Assembly: GCF_000014005.1 (NCBI RefSeq)
Contig: NC_008009.1
Coordinates: 1,984,001 to 2,048,000 of the forward strand
DNA from: Candidatus Koribacter versatilis Ellin345
GTDB lineage: Bacteria > Acidobacteriota > Terriglobia > Terriglobales > Acidobacteriaceae
Direction of reading: 5' to 3'
DNA length: 64,000 nt
Shown here: positions 26,699-35,271 of the stretch, piece after piece
Numbering within the stretch: position 1 is the stretch's first letter
How the letters are laid out: each line of letters opens with the position of its first letter
Made by a program: the position numbers and the translations under genes
Notes under the pieces: model-generated
What the model was told of the DNA's origin: nothing
The model's input: the letters and a program-made list of their open reading frames with translations, nothing else
Database searches by the model: none

Positions 26699-28108
26699 TC
26701 ATCGCGAAAACTTCTTCACCGCTATCGTCGCCGCATGGAACCCGCACATCCCATGCACCCCGCCCCCCGGCGGAGTAGAAGAAGAGCACAAATAAACATC
26801 CTGCAGCGGCGTCGAATACCCTCTCCACGACGGCCGAAAGAACGTCTGCTTCCAATCCGGAATCCCTCCCACAATATCGCCACCGACAAGGTTCGCGTCT
26901 TGCTTCTCCAAATCCGCCGGTGCCCACACTCTTCGTGCCAATACGCAATCCCGAAATCCCGGCGCGAAGCGTTCAATCTGCGCTTCCAGTCGCGGCAACA
27001 TATCGAAGGTCGATCCATTCGGCACATGACAATACGCCCACGCGATGTGCTTCCCATCCGGCGCGCGCGAAGCATCAAACAACGTCGGCTGCGACAGCAG
27101 CACAAATGGCCGTTCCGCATGTTGACCACCGCGAGTAGCTTTTTCGGACGCCTCAATCTCCTCCAGCGTCCCGCCGATATGAACAGTCCCCGCCCGCGCA
27201 CACTCCTTCACCTTCCACGGCACTGGCGACGACAACGCATAATCCACCTTAAACACTCCCGGCCCATACCGATACCGCTGCAAGCTTCGTGTATAGGCAG
27301 CAGGGAACTGCGTCATCCCCAGCAACTGCCGCGGCGTCACATCGCACATCGCGAAGCGATATTCGCCAAGAGCCCGCAGTTCCTCCACACGATGCGAAGT
27401 CACCACCCTCCCGCCCAGCGATTCCAGATACCCAATCAGCGCCTGCGTAATCGCCCCCGCGCCCCCGCGCGGAATCGGCCAGCCCACCGCGTGCGCCGTA
27501 ATACCCAGCACCATCGCAATCCCCGCGCTCATCGGCTCATCGAGGGAAAGAAACGAATGTGCAGCCATCCCCGCAAACAGCGCTCGTGTGCGCTCCTCTC
27601 GAAATTTATTCCGCGCCAGCGCACTCGCCGACGCCAGCGCCCGCATCCCAAACTCCGCCATCATCACCGGATGCCCCGGCACCCGCAGCGCCGGTCGCAG
27701 AATCTCGCCCGCAAGCTCACTCCACCGCCGCGCGTAGGTTCCAAACAGATTCCGCCACGCCCCCCCATCTCGCCCGAGTGCCAGCGCCGCCTCGCCGATA
27801 TCGCGCTCCAGCACGACAGCCGTTCCATCGTCTAGGGGATGCGCTAACGGAGCCCCCGGCTGAATCCACTCCAGCCCGTAGTCGTGGAGCGGGAGGGTGG
27901 TGAAGAAGGGGGAGCCTGCCGCCATGGGATGCACTGCCGAACCGAAGTCGTGGTGGAAGCCTGGCAGCGTCAGTTCCATCGTGCGCGCCGCGCCGCCGGC
28001 TATCTCCTCCGCCTCGTACACCTCAACGGAATATCCCGCCTGCGCCGCGACGATCGCCGCCGAAAGCCCATTCGGTCCCGCACCCACCACGACCACGCGT
28101 CCGCTCAC
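26699..28108 (-). CDS. Phytoene-dehydrogenase-like FAD-dependent oxidoreductase
   Basis: The 469-residue protein has an N-terminal FAD-binding motif VVVGAGPNGLSAAIVAAQAG ending in a conserved acidic residue (VEVYEAEE), and a C-terminal cofactor motif near GGGVHGMCGFHAATIA. It belongs to the CrtI/retinol-saturase-like group, which desaturates or isomerises lipophilic substrates. The actual substrate is unknown. The GTG start overlaps the stop of the lipase-maturation gene by 4 bases (GTGA). No other carotenoid gene is nearby. Confidence 0.85.
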   Translation of the reverse strand: MSGRVVVVGAGPNGLSAAIVAAQAGYSVEVYEAEEIAGGAARTMELTLPGFHHDFGSAVHPMAAGSPFFTTLPLHDYGLEWIQPGAPLAHPLDDGTAVVLERDIGEAALALGRDGGAWRNLFGTYARRWSELAGEILRPALRVPGHPVMMAEFGMRALASASALARNKFREERTRALFAGMAAHSFLSLDEPMSAGIAMVLGITAHAVGWPIPRGGAGAITQALIGYLESLGGRVVTSHRVEELRALGEYRFAMCDVTPRQLLGMTQFPAAYTRSLQRYRYGPGVFKVDYALSSPVPWKVKECARAGTVHIGGTLEEIEASEKATRGGQHAERPFVLLSQPTLFDASRAPDGKHIAWAYCHVPNGSTFDMLPRLEAQIERFAPGFRDCVLARRVWAPADLEKQDANLVGGDIVGGIPDWKQTFFRPSWRGYSTPLQDVYLCSSSTPPGGGVHGMCGFHAATIAVKKFSR

Positions 28109-29733
28109 GGCTCGCGGCTCTCTACTACTGGCTCACGGACGAACCGCGGACGGCCATCCTCGCCTAGCTCTACTGTCGGTGCGTAGAGGCCGAGGAACTC
28201 CCGTCGCCACCAGTTGCCCGTCGTGCGCTTCTCGTCCATCGTGGTGAACCAATACTGCCACAGCACGGCGCGCACCTGCCTCGGCGGCGCCGACGCGAAC
28301 GGGTTCCCCGCGAACAGCCCGAGCACATCGCGCTGGTTGCGCAGCAGTTGCACCTCGGCGTTAGGGACGATCGGCGCGTTCCGCCAGTTATCCAGCGACG
28401 CGAACCACAGGTTCCAGTCGAACCGCGGCTGATACGGCGCATACACCTTCGGAGCCTCGTTCAGCGCCTGCGGCTTGTACCTAAACGGATACGCCGTCCA
28501 GTGCTCGCCATCCATCGAGCCCTGGAACTCGATCTCGTACCGCCCGCGCGTCATCACCGCGAACAAGCCATACTGGTTGGCGATCCGGAACGGCTCCAGC
28601 ACCGCGACAGGCTCGGTCGGAACCGGCGCTCCACGCCACAACAGCAGCAGCAGTTCCGCGGCCGTCGCATAGAATACCCAAGTCAGCATCACCGTCGCGA
28701 CAGCCAACCGAGCCGCGCGCCAATGCCGACCCAGAAACTCCAACTCTCTGTGCCTCTGCGCCTCTGTGGTGAATACGATGTCCTTCCGCCGAAACACCGA
28801 CAGCACGAACCGATCATCCACCAGCAAGATCCCCAGCGACAGCACCAGGTAGTTCAGGAAGGCATAGTTCGCGGTCGCGATCACCATCACTTCCCACGAG
28901 CACACGATGGCGAACAGCACAATGCGGAAGCGCCGCGGCAGCAGGATCATCCAGATCAGCCCGAGTTCCATCACCAGCGTCGCGCCCGTGGCGAACGCGT
29001 GCAACGTGTGCGGCAGGTGCTGGATGTACCAGCCGATCCACGTTGGCAGCGGACCGTTCTGGTAGTACTCATCCATGGCGGTGAAGTTGCGCCACTGCAC
29101 ATCGCCGCTGGCGAGCTTCACAATGCCACTCTCGAAGTAGATGCGCAGCCATTCCCACTGCAGCAGGAACAGCGAAGCGCGCGAGGGTGGATGCGACGCA
29201 GCCAATCCCGGCCGCCATCCCGGAGGCGCAAAAAAAAGGCAGATGAATCCTGCCTCCAGCAGCATGCCGTCAGATTGATAGGAAGAAAAATCGCCTGCCG
29301 CCCCCACGAAGGAAAGAAAGCAGAGGAAGCAGAGGACCAGCATCCCCCGGGGCCACAGGTTCAGCAGCAGGAGCAGGGAAGCGATCAGCCCCACCCAGCA
29401 CAGCGCGTAGATGAACCCGGTGCTGGTCGAGATCCAGTACAGCGTCGGCGCATACCAGAAGCGCGTGATCCCCGGCGCGCCCTCGGCAATCACCCGCAGG
29501 TAGGTGCGTGCCGGCAGGATGCCATCGACGCCGATCAGGCCCTTCACCTGGAACACCAGCGAGTAGAACGCCGAGAAGTAGATCAGGCCGAGGCAGCGCA
29601 GAAAAATCCAGCGTGGCCACAGCCGGTCGCGCGCGCCGTGTTCGGAAGAAAAGAGGACGCGGACCCAGTTCCGCCAGAAGGGCAGTTCGTCCTCGCGCTG
29701 CCTCTCGTCGTCGCCGCTGAGCAGGGATTCCAT
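28105..29733 (-). CDS. Lipase maturation factor (LMF1) family membrane protein
   Basis: The 542-residue protein has around six to eight membrane segments and LMF family sequences near the N-terminus (RCLGLIYFSAFYSLVFQVKG, IGVDGILPA), in the middle (LQWEWLRIYFESGIVKLASG) and in the soluble C-terminal part (PRFDWNLWFASLDNWRNAPI). Vertebrate LMF1 helps lipases fold in the ER; the bacterial role is not established. Residues about 319-330 (FTTEAQRHRELE) are encoded by a dispersed repeat and lie between two membrane segments, so they are probably a late insertion. Confidence 0.85.
   Translation of the reverse strand: MESLLSGDDERQREDELPFWRNWVRVLFSSEHGARDRLWPRWIFLRCLGLIYFSAFYSLVFQVKGLIGVDGILPARTYLRVIAEGAPGITRFWYAPTLYWISTSTGFIYALCWVGLIASLLLLLNLWPRGMLVLCFLCFLSFVGAAGDFSSYQSDGMLLEAGFICLFFAPPGWRPGLAASHPPSRASLFLLQWEWLRIYFESGIVKLASGDVQWRNFTAMDEYYQNGPLPTWIGWYIQHLPHTLHAFATGATLVMELGLIWMILLPRRFRIVLFAIVCSWEVMVIATANYAFLNYLVLSLGILLVDDRFVLSVFRRKDIVFTTEAQRHRELEFLGRHWRAARLAVATVMLTWVFYATAAELLLLLWRGAPVPTEPVAVLEPFRIANQYGLFAVMTRGRYEIEFQGSMDGEHWTAYPFRYKPQALNEAPKVYAPYQPRFDWNLWFASLDNWRNAPIVPNAEVQLLRNQRDVLGLFAGNPFASAPPRQVRAVLWQYWFTTMDEKRTTGNWWRREFLGLYAPTVELGEDGRPRFVREPVVESREP
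28744..28773 (-). repeat. Dispersed 'TTEAQRHRE' repeat inside a coding region
   Basis: The stretch CTCTCTGTGCCTCTGCGCCT and the following CTGTGGTGAA is a member of the widespread 'CACAGAGGCACAGAGG' repeat, here read on the minus strand in frame as FTTEAQRHRE within the lipase maturation factor. Related 'CACCACGAAGGACACGAAGG' sequences occur in the nearby intergenic region. Confidence 0.7.
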
Positions 29734-29937
29734 CTGCCGCCGTTAGATGAAGCAGAGGAAGAATACGCTCTGTGCGCGGTAGCGGTACCCCCCTCCCCCC
29801 TGTCTAGTGTTTTCAGCAACTTAGACTATGCAATGTCCGCAAATTCCTCTTTCTAAAGATAGTTAGAGGTAAATTCCTCTCGGCGTAGGAGTTAGGTGCG
29901 ATTTTCGAGGGTTCTCTGCGCGTTATCGGACATTGAA

Positions 29938-29967
29938 CCTAAAACCTAAAACCTAAAACCTAAAACC
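29938..29967 (+). repeat. CCTAAAA tandem array
   Basis: Four near-perfect seven-base units CCTAAAA lie directly next to a CACCACGAAGGACACGAAGG repeat. The array is short and internal to a chromosome-like context. Confidence 0.8.
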
Positions 29968-30272
29968 CAAAATCTTTCACCACGAAGGACACGAAGGTTG
30001 ACGAAGGGTTTCAAAGATCGAAATCGAGCCCGGGGGCTGGACGACGCTGGTTTGGAAAGAGCAAAAAGTGGTGCGGTGGCAATGAGCCATCTGCGCACGA
30101 TATCGCGGTGGAAGGGAAGAGGCTGTGATGGCGGACACGGGTGCGGGTGATCAGAGAAAAATCTTTCAACACGAAGGACACTAAGTACACGAAGGTTTTT
30201 GGGGATCATGGGTGAACCACCCGCCCTCTCGGCCCAGCCGACGATACTGTCTCAGTCTCCAGTGCGATGTCC

Positions 30273-30321
30273 TGTCATCCTGAGCGGAGTCGCAAAGCGA
30301 CGGAGTCGAAGGACCCCTATC
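30273..30321 (+). repeat. Dispersed palindromic repeat, copy 2
   Basis: It has the same ends as copy 1 (TGTCATCCTGAGCGGAGTCG ... GAGTCGAAGGACC), but the centre is GTCGCAAAGCGAC, a different hairpin. Confidence 0.8.
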
Positions 30322-30506
30322 GCACATGAAAATGCGTAAGCCTGGTCCGTGCCCCTTCAATCGCCGCCCCCATTCAAACTCGGAATCAACCTTCGTGATC
30401 CTTCGTGCCCTCCGTGGTAAACGCTTTTTTCTTTGCTTTTTTCCGGGGAAAAATGCTGAAAAATTGCGTTGGAGAGCACGTTTTTTCGAGTTTGGGACTG
30501 AATATT

Positions 30507-30550
30507 TGGGGATTTCAGGGGAATTTCTTGGGGCGCGATCGCGGGGTTGG
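30507..30550 (+). repeat. Left imperfect direct repeat flanking the accessory gene trio
   Basis: TGGGGATTTCAGGGGAATTT and the following GGGGCGCGATCGCGGGGTTGG resemble 33776-33818 in the same orientation, by eye about three quarters identical. The two copies bracket the three-gene unit at 30673-33616. Confidence 0.55.
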
Positions 30551-30672
30551 TCTCGCTCTCGAAGGCTCGGATGCGCCTTCGACGCGTCTTGTTAGACCCA
30601 CCCTAACTCGCCAAACGAGGCGAGCTAGGATGGGGCACCCGAATAGATGAGACGGTGGCGTGCGCCACCCGC

Positions 30673-31938
30673 CTAACGAGAGTTGTCAAAGAACCTCTTC
30701 CGCAGCCAAGCGGTCAATCTGCCAGTGTCGTTTTCGCCTACGTAGGCTTGACCGTCTGGAGCGAAGACACATTGCGCTTGATTGGTCAAAAGCACTATCT
30801 GATCCCCGTCAAAACCAATGATTCTCCGATCAAGAAGTAATTGGAACTCCGCTTTCTCTTCCGCCGTCTGTCCCATGAACTCTTCGGTTCTAGGTAGCTT
30901 CTCGCGTTGGCAGAGTAAATTGAATACATAAAACCCGTATTCCGAAACGGCCACGGGCTCCCAATAGCCTGGTTCCGGAAGATCGCTCTTCTTCGACAAG
31001 TCTGGCGAGTGCGTCCAGTATTCCCATCCGCTGACATCCCCTTTGCGAACGGCCTTGCCAGACAAAACCGGCGACAGCTGAGACAAAGTCAGGTCCGACA
31101 TGAACCACTCCGGCATCGAGAATCTGTGGGACAACTTCGTCCAAATGAACTCAAGAAGAAAGTACAGTGGATTTTGATTCGACGATGCGTAGATCAGCCA
31201 TCTCTCGCCATCCATGGGGGCGGTGAATGGCATCCCAATCAGTTTCACAAGGCTGATTTTTCCGCAGATTATCAGGCTTGGAAGGCTGCTACCGCCGAAT
31301 CCTCTCTGCTTAGAATGCGCTTCGATGAAATCGAAGAAGGCCTCGCGGAGCGATCCCTCGGACGCAAACCCTCTATAGCCAAAAATGATTCTAAGAGGGG
31401 ATATTTGTTCAACAACCAGCGTTCTATAAAGCATCTCTAGATGGAATGGGAGTTTCGCCGCGTCCGCGTGGCGAGGGGATTCAAGGCCGGTTGTGAGCCT
31501 GTACGCCTGAAGCGCGGGTCCGATGTCAATTTGATCCCCATGAGTTGCCGAGAAGTCGGTCCAATGCAGTTCGAGTAGATTTCTGAGCTGATCATATGCA
31601 GTCGCAAATTGATCAGAGAAGAGAGTTTTCTTCACCTCTATAACAGCTAGAACGTCTTTCACTTTCCAGACATAGGCGTCGGTGTAGGGAAGCTTTCGAC
31701 CGCTTCCGGACACAATCATGCAATCGAGTTGCCCTGACATGGCTCCGGAGGCGGTTTCTGCAAATCCGGAGACCACGCGCAAATCAGCGCCCTTCGGTAA
31801 GGTCCTTTGGAGGATCGTGGACGTGAGCCCCTCATACATATCTCCGATTGTCGACGTGTGTTTAATCCCTTGCGCGTCGATTCGGGCGATCTCGGCCTCG
31901 CGGAGCCTGTTCAACAGGTCGGCAATGTTAGTGATCAT
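30673..31938 (-). CDS. DUF6602-like protein, candidate PD-(D/E)XK nuclease
   Basis: The 421-residue protein has an N-terminal domain that fits the PD-(D/E)XK nuclease pattern: E35 in GDMYEGLTSTIL, D72 in SGQLDCMIVSGSG and E101-V-K103 in VLAVIEVKKTLF. The surrounding sequence (LPKGADLRVVSGFAETASG, then the QLDCMIV strand) resembles the DUF6602 family, whose function is unknown. The remaining 300 residues match nothing I recognise. The start at 31938 is one base after the stop of the upstream AlbA_2 gene; a longer frame from 32007 would overlap that gene by 68 bases. Base composition looks lower in GC than the flagellar and metabolic regions. Confidence 0.7.
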   Translation of the reverse strand: MITNIADLLNRLREAEIARIDAQGIKHTSTIGDMYEGLTSTILQRTLPKGADLRVVSGFAETASGAMSGQLDCMIVSGSGRKLPYTDAYVWKVKDVLAVIEVKKTLFSDQFATAYDQLRNLLELHWTDFSATHGDQIDIGPALQAYRLTTGLESPRHADAAKLPFHLEMLYRTLVVEQISPLRIIFGYRGFASEGSLREAFFDFIEAHSKQRGFGGSSLPSLIICGKISLVKLIGMPFTAPMDGERWLIYASSNQNPLYFLLEFIWTKLSHRFSMPEWFMSDLTLSQLSPVLSGKAVRKGDVSGWEYWTHSPDLSKKSDLPEPGYWEPVAVSEYGFYVFNLLCQREKLPRTEEFMGQTAEEKAEFQLLLDRRIIGFDGDQIVLLTNQAQCVFAPDGQAYVGENDTGRLTAWLRKRFFDNSR

Positions 31939-31939
31939 C

Positions 31940-33232
31940 TTAGAACCAAGAGTTGTCGGCTTTGCGCTGTTCGAACCATTTTGGGTCAGGGAGTCGGTTA
32001 CTGGCACCCGCTCGAATCACCACTACATTTCGATGAGTGCTCACCACCTCGGTGGACTTCCCGACCGAAAGCGCAATCACCCAATCCCCTGAAAGGCAGA
32101 TTTCGTTGGCTTGCACTTCCACAACCGGTCGTGTGTTCTCGATGATGAGTTTTCTCAGTTTCTTGGAGATGTCCTTCGCACACTCTGAGGGAACGCGTTT
32201 GGAACTCACGCCACGCAGTTTCGGAGTTCCTGAAAATTCGCCGTTATCTTCAACGCCGATGTAGATCGTTCCTCCCTGCGTATTAGCGAACGCAATGGTC
32301 GTATGAAGCACTCTCGTCTTCATTTCGGTGTTTCCGTCAGGGTTAAAAAACGCCTTCATCTCCCGTATCTCGCTTTCGCCGGCGGCGATGTCGGCTCTTA
32401 CCAGCTGTTCCAAGCTGAGTGTTGCTGTTTTTTCCCCGACGAAAGTATACGGAGACCGCAATTCGAAGCTATGCGCGACATTCCCATCATCGCGGATTAG
32501 GTATGCCGTAATTCTCGTGGTTCGTTTCGGAACGGCGGACGTAAAGTCTCGCCCGAGCGAGGAATGTGATTGAGATTCGATGACGGAGGCGCCCGTCCAA
32601 AACAAAATATCCAATTGATAACGCGGCTGCAGCCCTTCATGAAATCTTATTCGGAGCTCGCCAGGAATCCATTCGGCGGAAGCGATGAGCGGTTTCGTCG
32701 GAAGGCTCACCACCAGCCTGCCTTCGTGGAGAATCCCACCTGTTCGTGATTTCAATTGATGCACGAATCGCGCTGACGCATCCTCGATACTGGCATACGG
32801 TGGTCGCCCTATCGCCATGAGTGTTCCTCGGGTCTGATGGTAGTAGCGATTATTAAGATCGAAGTGATACGCGAAGCGCGGAGAGGAAATGTCCGAATTG
32901 AGATCGGTATCCGGTTGTGACTGGCTGAACGCCAACGATAGTGGGATCTCTGTACCAAATAACGAGAAGTTATCCGTGAGCATCCGCACCAAGAAATCGC
33001 GCCACATCTCGACGTCAGAAACCACTGAGATGAGCGTCGCATCGTTGTACTTATGTATCTCCGGATCGGATACGCGAAAGCTGTTTTCGCTGAAGGTTAG
33101 CGATCCCGTTACGAACTTGTTCGGATTCTCTAGGAGAACACGTAGGTTTAGAGAGCGATAACCATTGGCAGTGATTCCTACTGACAATTCATCTAGAACA
33201 CTCTGGAGTGATTGCGCCAATGTCGAGGCCAT
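31940..33232 (-). CDS. AlbA_2 (Schlafen-type) domain protein with unknown N-terminal region
   Basis: The 430-residue protein has a C-terminal AlbA_2/divergent AAA-4 domain at about 284-412: GESEIREMKAFF, then TTIAFANTQGGTIYIGVEDN with GEFSG, and RAGASNRLPDP at the end. This domain occurs in transcription-regulator-like proteins and in Schlafen nucleases. The N-terminal 270 residues are unlike anything I recognise. GGAGGAGGG precedes the ATG. It is the middle gene of a tight three-gene unit with the nuclease-like protein downstream (1-base gap) and a small Cys/His protein upstream (30-base gap). Confidence 0.75.
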   Translation of the reverse strand: MASTLAQSLQSVLDELSVGITANGYRSLNLRVLLENPNKFVTGSLTFSENSFRVSDPEIHKYNDATLISVVSDVEMWRDFLVRMLTDNFSLFGTEIPLSLAFSQSQPDTDLNSDISSPRFAYHFDLNNRYYHQTRGTLMAIGRPPYASIEDASARFVHQLKSRTGGILHEGRLVVSLPTKPLIASAEWIPGELRIRFHEGLQPRYQLDILFWTGASVIESQSHSSLGRDFTSAVPKRTTRITAYLIRDDGNVAHSFELRSPYTFVGEKTATLSLEQLVRADIAAGESEIREMKAFFNPDGNTEMKTRVLHTTIAFANTQGGTIYIGVEDNGEFSGTPKLRGVSSKRVPSECAKDISKKLRKLIIENTRPVVEVQANEICLSGDWVIALSVGKSTEVVSTHRNVVVIRAGASNRLPDPKWFEQRKADNSWF

Positions 33233-33262
33233 AGCCCTCCTCCGAGGTGATTGAAAGGTCGA

Positions 33263-33616
33263 TTATTTGCGGGCGACCGGTAATTGGGCCGCTGGCTCGG
33301 TCGCCATCATTTCAAGTTCAGCATCAAGAGCCTTTGCCGTCTCTTTGCAGAAGTGGCGGAACTTCTCATCCCACATACTTTGCAGCTTTCTTAGCTGCTT
33401 AGCTGTGACGACTTGGCGAATGGCAGGAACCCAAGAGCTCCCGTTTCTTCTCCGCTCAACGATGACTCTAATATCGCAATCTTCCCTCGAGCAACCTCCA
33501 ACATTAAATCCGGTTCCATCGGATGGGAAATCGACCTGTCCTATCTGCACTCCGTGGATCGGGCAGGTGAAGTTCTCAATACGCCGAATTTGATCCTCGC
33601 GGGATTGTTTTGCCAT
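33263..33616 (-). CDS. Small zinc-ribbon-like protein of the AlbA_2/nuclease unit
   Basis: This 117-residue protein begins MAKQSREDQIRRIENFTCPI and has C18-P-I-H21 and C42-x4-C47, spaced like a zinc-binding ribbon. The rest is helical and charged. The start at 33616 has GGAGGA four bases upstream. The reading frame continues much further upstream, but that part overlaps the beta-helix gene in antisense and is unlikely to be coding. No family was recognised. Its place at the head of the unit suggests a regulatory or adaptor role for the two larger proteins. Confidence 0.65.
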   Translation of the reverse strand: MAKQSREDQIRRIENFTCPIHGVQIGQVDFPSDGTGFNVGGCSREDCDIRVIVERRRNGSSWVPAIRQVVTAKQLRKLQSMWDEKFRHFCKETAKALDAELEMMATEPAAQLPVARK

Positions 33617-33775
33617 ATCGTCCTCCAATATCGCAATTCTCACAGAGTCTATGAAATGTGAGAAGGGGGTGGCGCTGGTAACAGGGGGTCCGATTTGACT
33701 GAGGTCTTGATCGAAGTGGGGCATTTGCTCGGGCGGGCGACCCACTTGGGGATTCTCAACCTCACCAAAGGAATG

Positions 33776-33818
33776 TGGGGATTTCGGGGAAGTTTTGCGG
33801 CGCGATCGTCGGGTTTGG
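33776..33818 (+). repeat. Right imperfect direct repeat flanking the accessory gene trio
   Basis: TGGGGATTTCGGGGAAGTTT and GCGGCGCGATCGTCGGGTTTGG correspond to the left copy at 30507-30550. It ends just before the stop of the beta-helix gene at 33826. Confidence 0.55.
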
Positions 33819-33825
33819 GCGTTCC

Positions 33826-35271
33826 CTAATTCTGACAGCTGCCATTGAGTTCCTGCCCGAGACCTTGAAAATCGGTCCAATACTTGCCGCTGAGCCAGCG
33901 CCAATGAACTCCCGCGCAGTTCGGAGTCACGTAGATGTTGTTGTCGAATGCGTTTTGCGTGGCGGCTGCAGTGCCGGTATCGTCCGCGAAACCCGTGGTT
34001 CCCGCGCTTCCGTGATACACCACCACGTTGAAGTGCACCGTGTTGTTCGACGCTACTCGCGGGCCGTAGGCCCCGGTACCGCGGTTCTGGTTGATGACAG
34101 CAATCCCGTTTCCGTAGCCGGGCGCGACTTCCACCTGGTTGAGATAGACCTCGACGTTCGAGGAATTCTGAATGGTGATCTGCGCCCCCCACATCCAGTT
34201 GTTCTTGCCGTAACCGTTCTCTTTGACAAGGTTGTTACGAATCGTGGCGTCGTAACTGACCTCGTGAACGATGCCAGTGACCGAATTGTGGATGACGCGG
34301 TTGTTCTCATAAACCGTGTGGATGTTGTCCGTGTCCGTCCATAACCCGGGGCCCTCATTGTCGTGAACGTCATTGCTGTCCACTTCCAGGTTCGAGGTGG
34401 CCCAGAACTTCGAGCCTCCGGCTTCCCAGTTGGGGTCGAAGTGCGCATAGTTGTTCCACGCGATCTCGTTGTTCCGAACCAGGCAGTCCGGGCCGCTCAT
34501 CGCTACCCCGAGTTGGCCGTTATGATGGATCTTCGAGTTCTGCAGGGTTGATCGCGGGCCGAGTTCCACGCCGGCACCGTGGTTCCATCGCACTTCGACA
34601 TTGTCGAGTGTCCAACCGCTGCCGCTGCGGTCCCCGCCGATCGCTCCTTTTTGCGCCTCGTTGGCATACTTCTCGACGACAAGATTGGCAATTCGTACTC
34701 CCTTGGCGCTTCCGTAGAAGGCGTAGTTCCTGGTCGCAAGTTCGACGAACAGGGCTGCATGCACCGAGGACGATTGCGCGCGCACAAAAAATATCTGGTG
34801 GGTGTTGCGGTCGAAATAAAACGATCGGGGAGTGAGAAAGATCAAATAGGGCGCGGGCGCCATGAGCACGCCGCGCACGAACAAGTCCTGCGTATAGCCG
34901 CATAAGGGCGCGACGGACTGGCATTGTCCATATTGGACACGGTTCGGAGTTGCTCTTACCTTCCAGAGCGACTGACCGGTATAGGTCGTCGCGGGCTCCG
35001 CCGGAAGAACCTGCGATCCATTGAGGACCACAAGTCCCTCTCCCTGGAAGCTGTCGTTGTCCTTGGGGCGTATGCTCTGCAATCGGTACTCGCCGGCCGA
35101 CAGCACGAACGACGTTCCTGCCGGATTGGCGTTGACCGCAGCCTGAATGTCGTCACCCGGCGAAAGATGAATGACGTCGGATGCGGTACGGCGAGACCCA
35201 AAAAGGTGCGGCGCATTGAAGAGAAAACTTGAGAGCACGAAGACAACCAGGGCGAATCGATATTGCCGCAT
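33826..35271 (-). CDS. Secreted right-handed beta-helix protein
   Basis: The 481-residue protein has a signal peptide (MRQYRFALVVFVLSSFLFNA) and then a region of short repeated turns typical of a parallel beta-helix: ARNYAFYG-like openings, then IANLVVEKYANE, LDNVEVRWNHGAGVELG, LQNSKIHHNGQLGVAMSG, CLVRNNEIAWNNYAH and IRNNLVKENGYGKNN. Such proteins include pectate lyases, NosD-like and other polysaccharide-active enzymes; no catalytic site could be identified. Four or five cysteines suggest export. The start is set at methionine 8 of the frame so that the signal peptide is compact. Confidence 0.75.
   Translation of the reverse strand: MRQYRFALVVFVLSSFLFNAPHLFGSRRTASDVIHLSPGDDIQAAVNANPAGTSFVLSAGEYRLQSIRPKDNDSFQGEGLVVLNGSQVLPAEPATTYTGQSLWKVRATPNRVQYGQCQSVAPLCGYTQDLFVRGVLMAPAPYLIFLTPRSFYFDRNTHQIFFVRAQSSSVHAALFVELATRNYAFYGSAKGVRIANLVVEKYANEAQKGAIGGDRSGSGWTLDNVEVRWNHGAGVELGPRSTLQNSKIHHNGQLGVAMSGPDCLVRNNEIAWNNYAHFDPNWEAGGSKFWATSNLEVDSNDVHDNEGPGLWTDTDNIHTVYENNRVIHNSVTGIVHEVSYDATIRNNLVKENGYGKNNWMWGAQITIQNSSNVEVYLNQVEVAPGYGNGIAVINQNRGTGAYGPRVASNNTVHFNVVVYHGSAGTTGFADDTGTAAATQNAFDNNIYVTPNCAGVHWRWLSGKYWTDFQGLGQELNGSCQN

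Larger units (their letters stand above)
29734..30672. other. Repeat-rich non-coding region
   Basis: No credible gene is seen in these 939 bases; short frames here translate repeats. The region holds a CCTAAAA array (29938-29967) and two copies of a CACCACGAAGGACACGAAGG-type repeat (about 29977-29998 and 30166-30195), with an inverted relative at about 30390-30425. It also holds copy 2 of the TGTCATCCTGAGCGGAGTCG repeat and a GGGGATTTC/GGCGCGATCG element (30507-30550). Two hairpins close it: an imperfect one at 30597-30634 and a perfect one at 30654-30669 (GGTGGCG loop CGCCACC), just beyond the stop of the nuclease-like gene. Confidence 0.7.

Noticed and set aside
29938-29967. Replicon end (linear telomere) suggested by CCTAAAA units
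   Set aside because: Only about four units, located inside continuous chromosomal gene context.
29946-30595. Short frames containing LRVLRGERF- or LRALRGKRFF-like sequence
   Set aside because: These are translations of the dispersed CACGAAGGACACGAAGG repeats, not genes.
33617-34192. Upstream extension of the small zinc-ribbon gene to 309 residues
   Set aside because: The extension is antisense to the beta-helix gene and low in recognisable protein character; the ATG at 33616 has a strong binding site.
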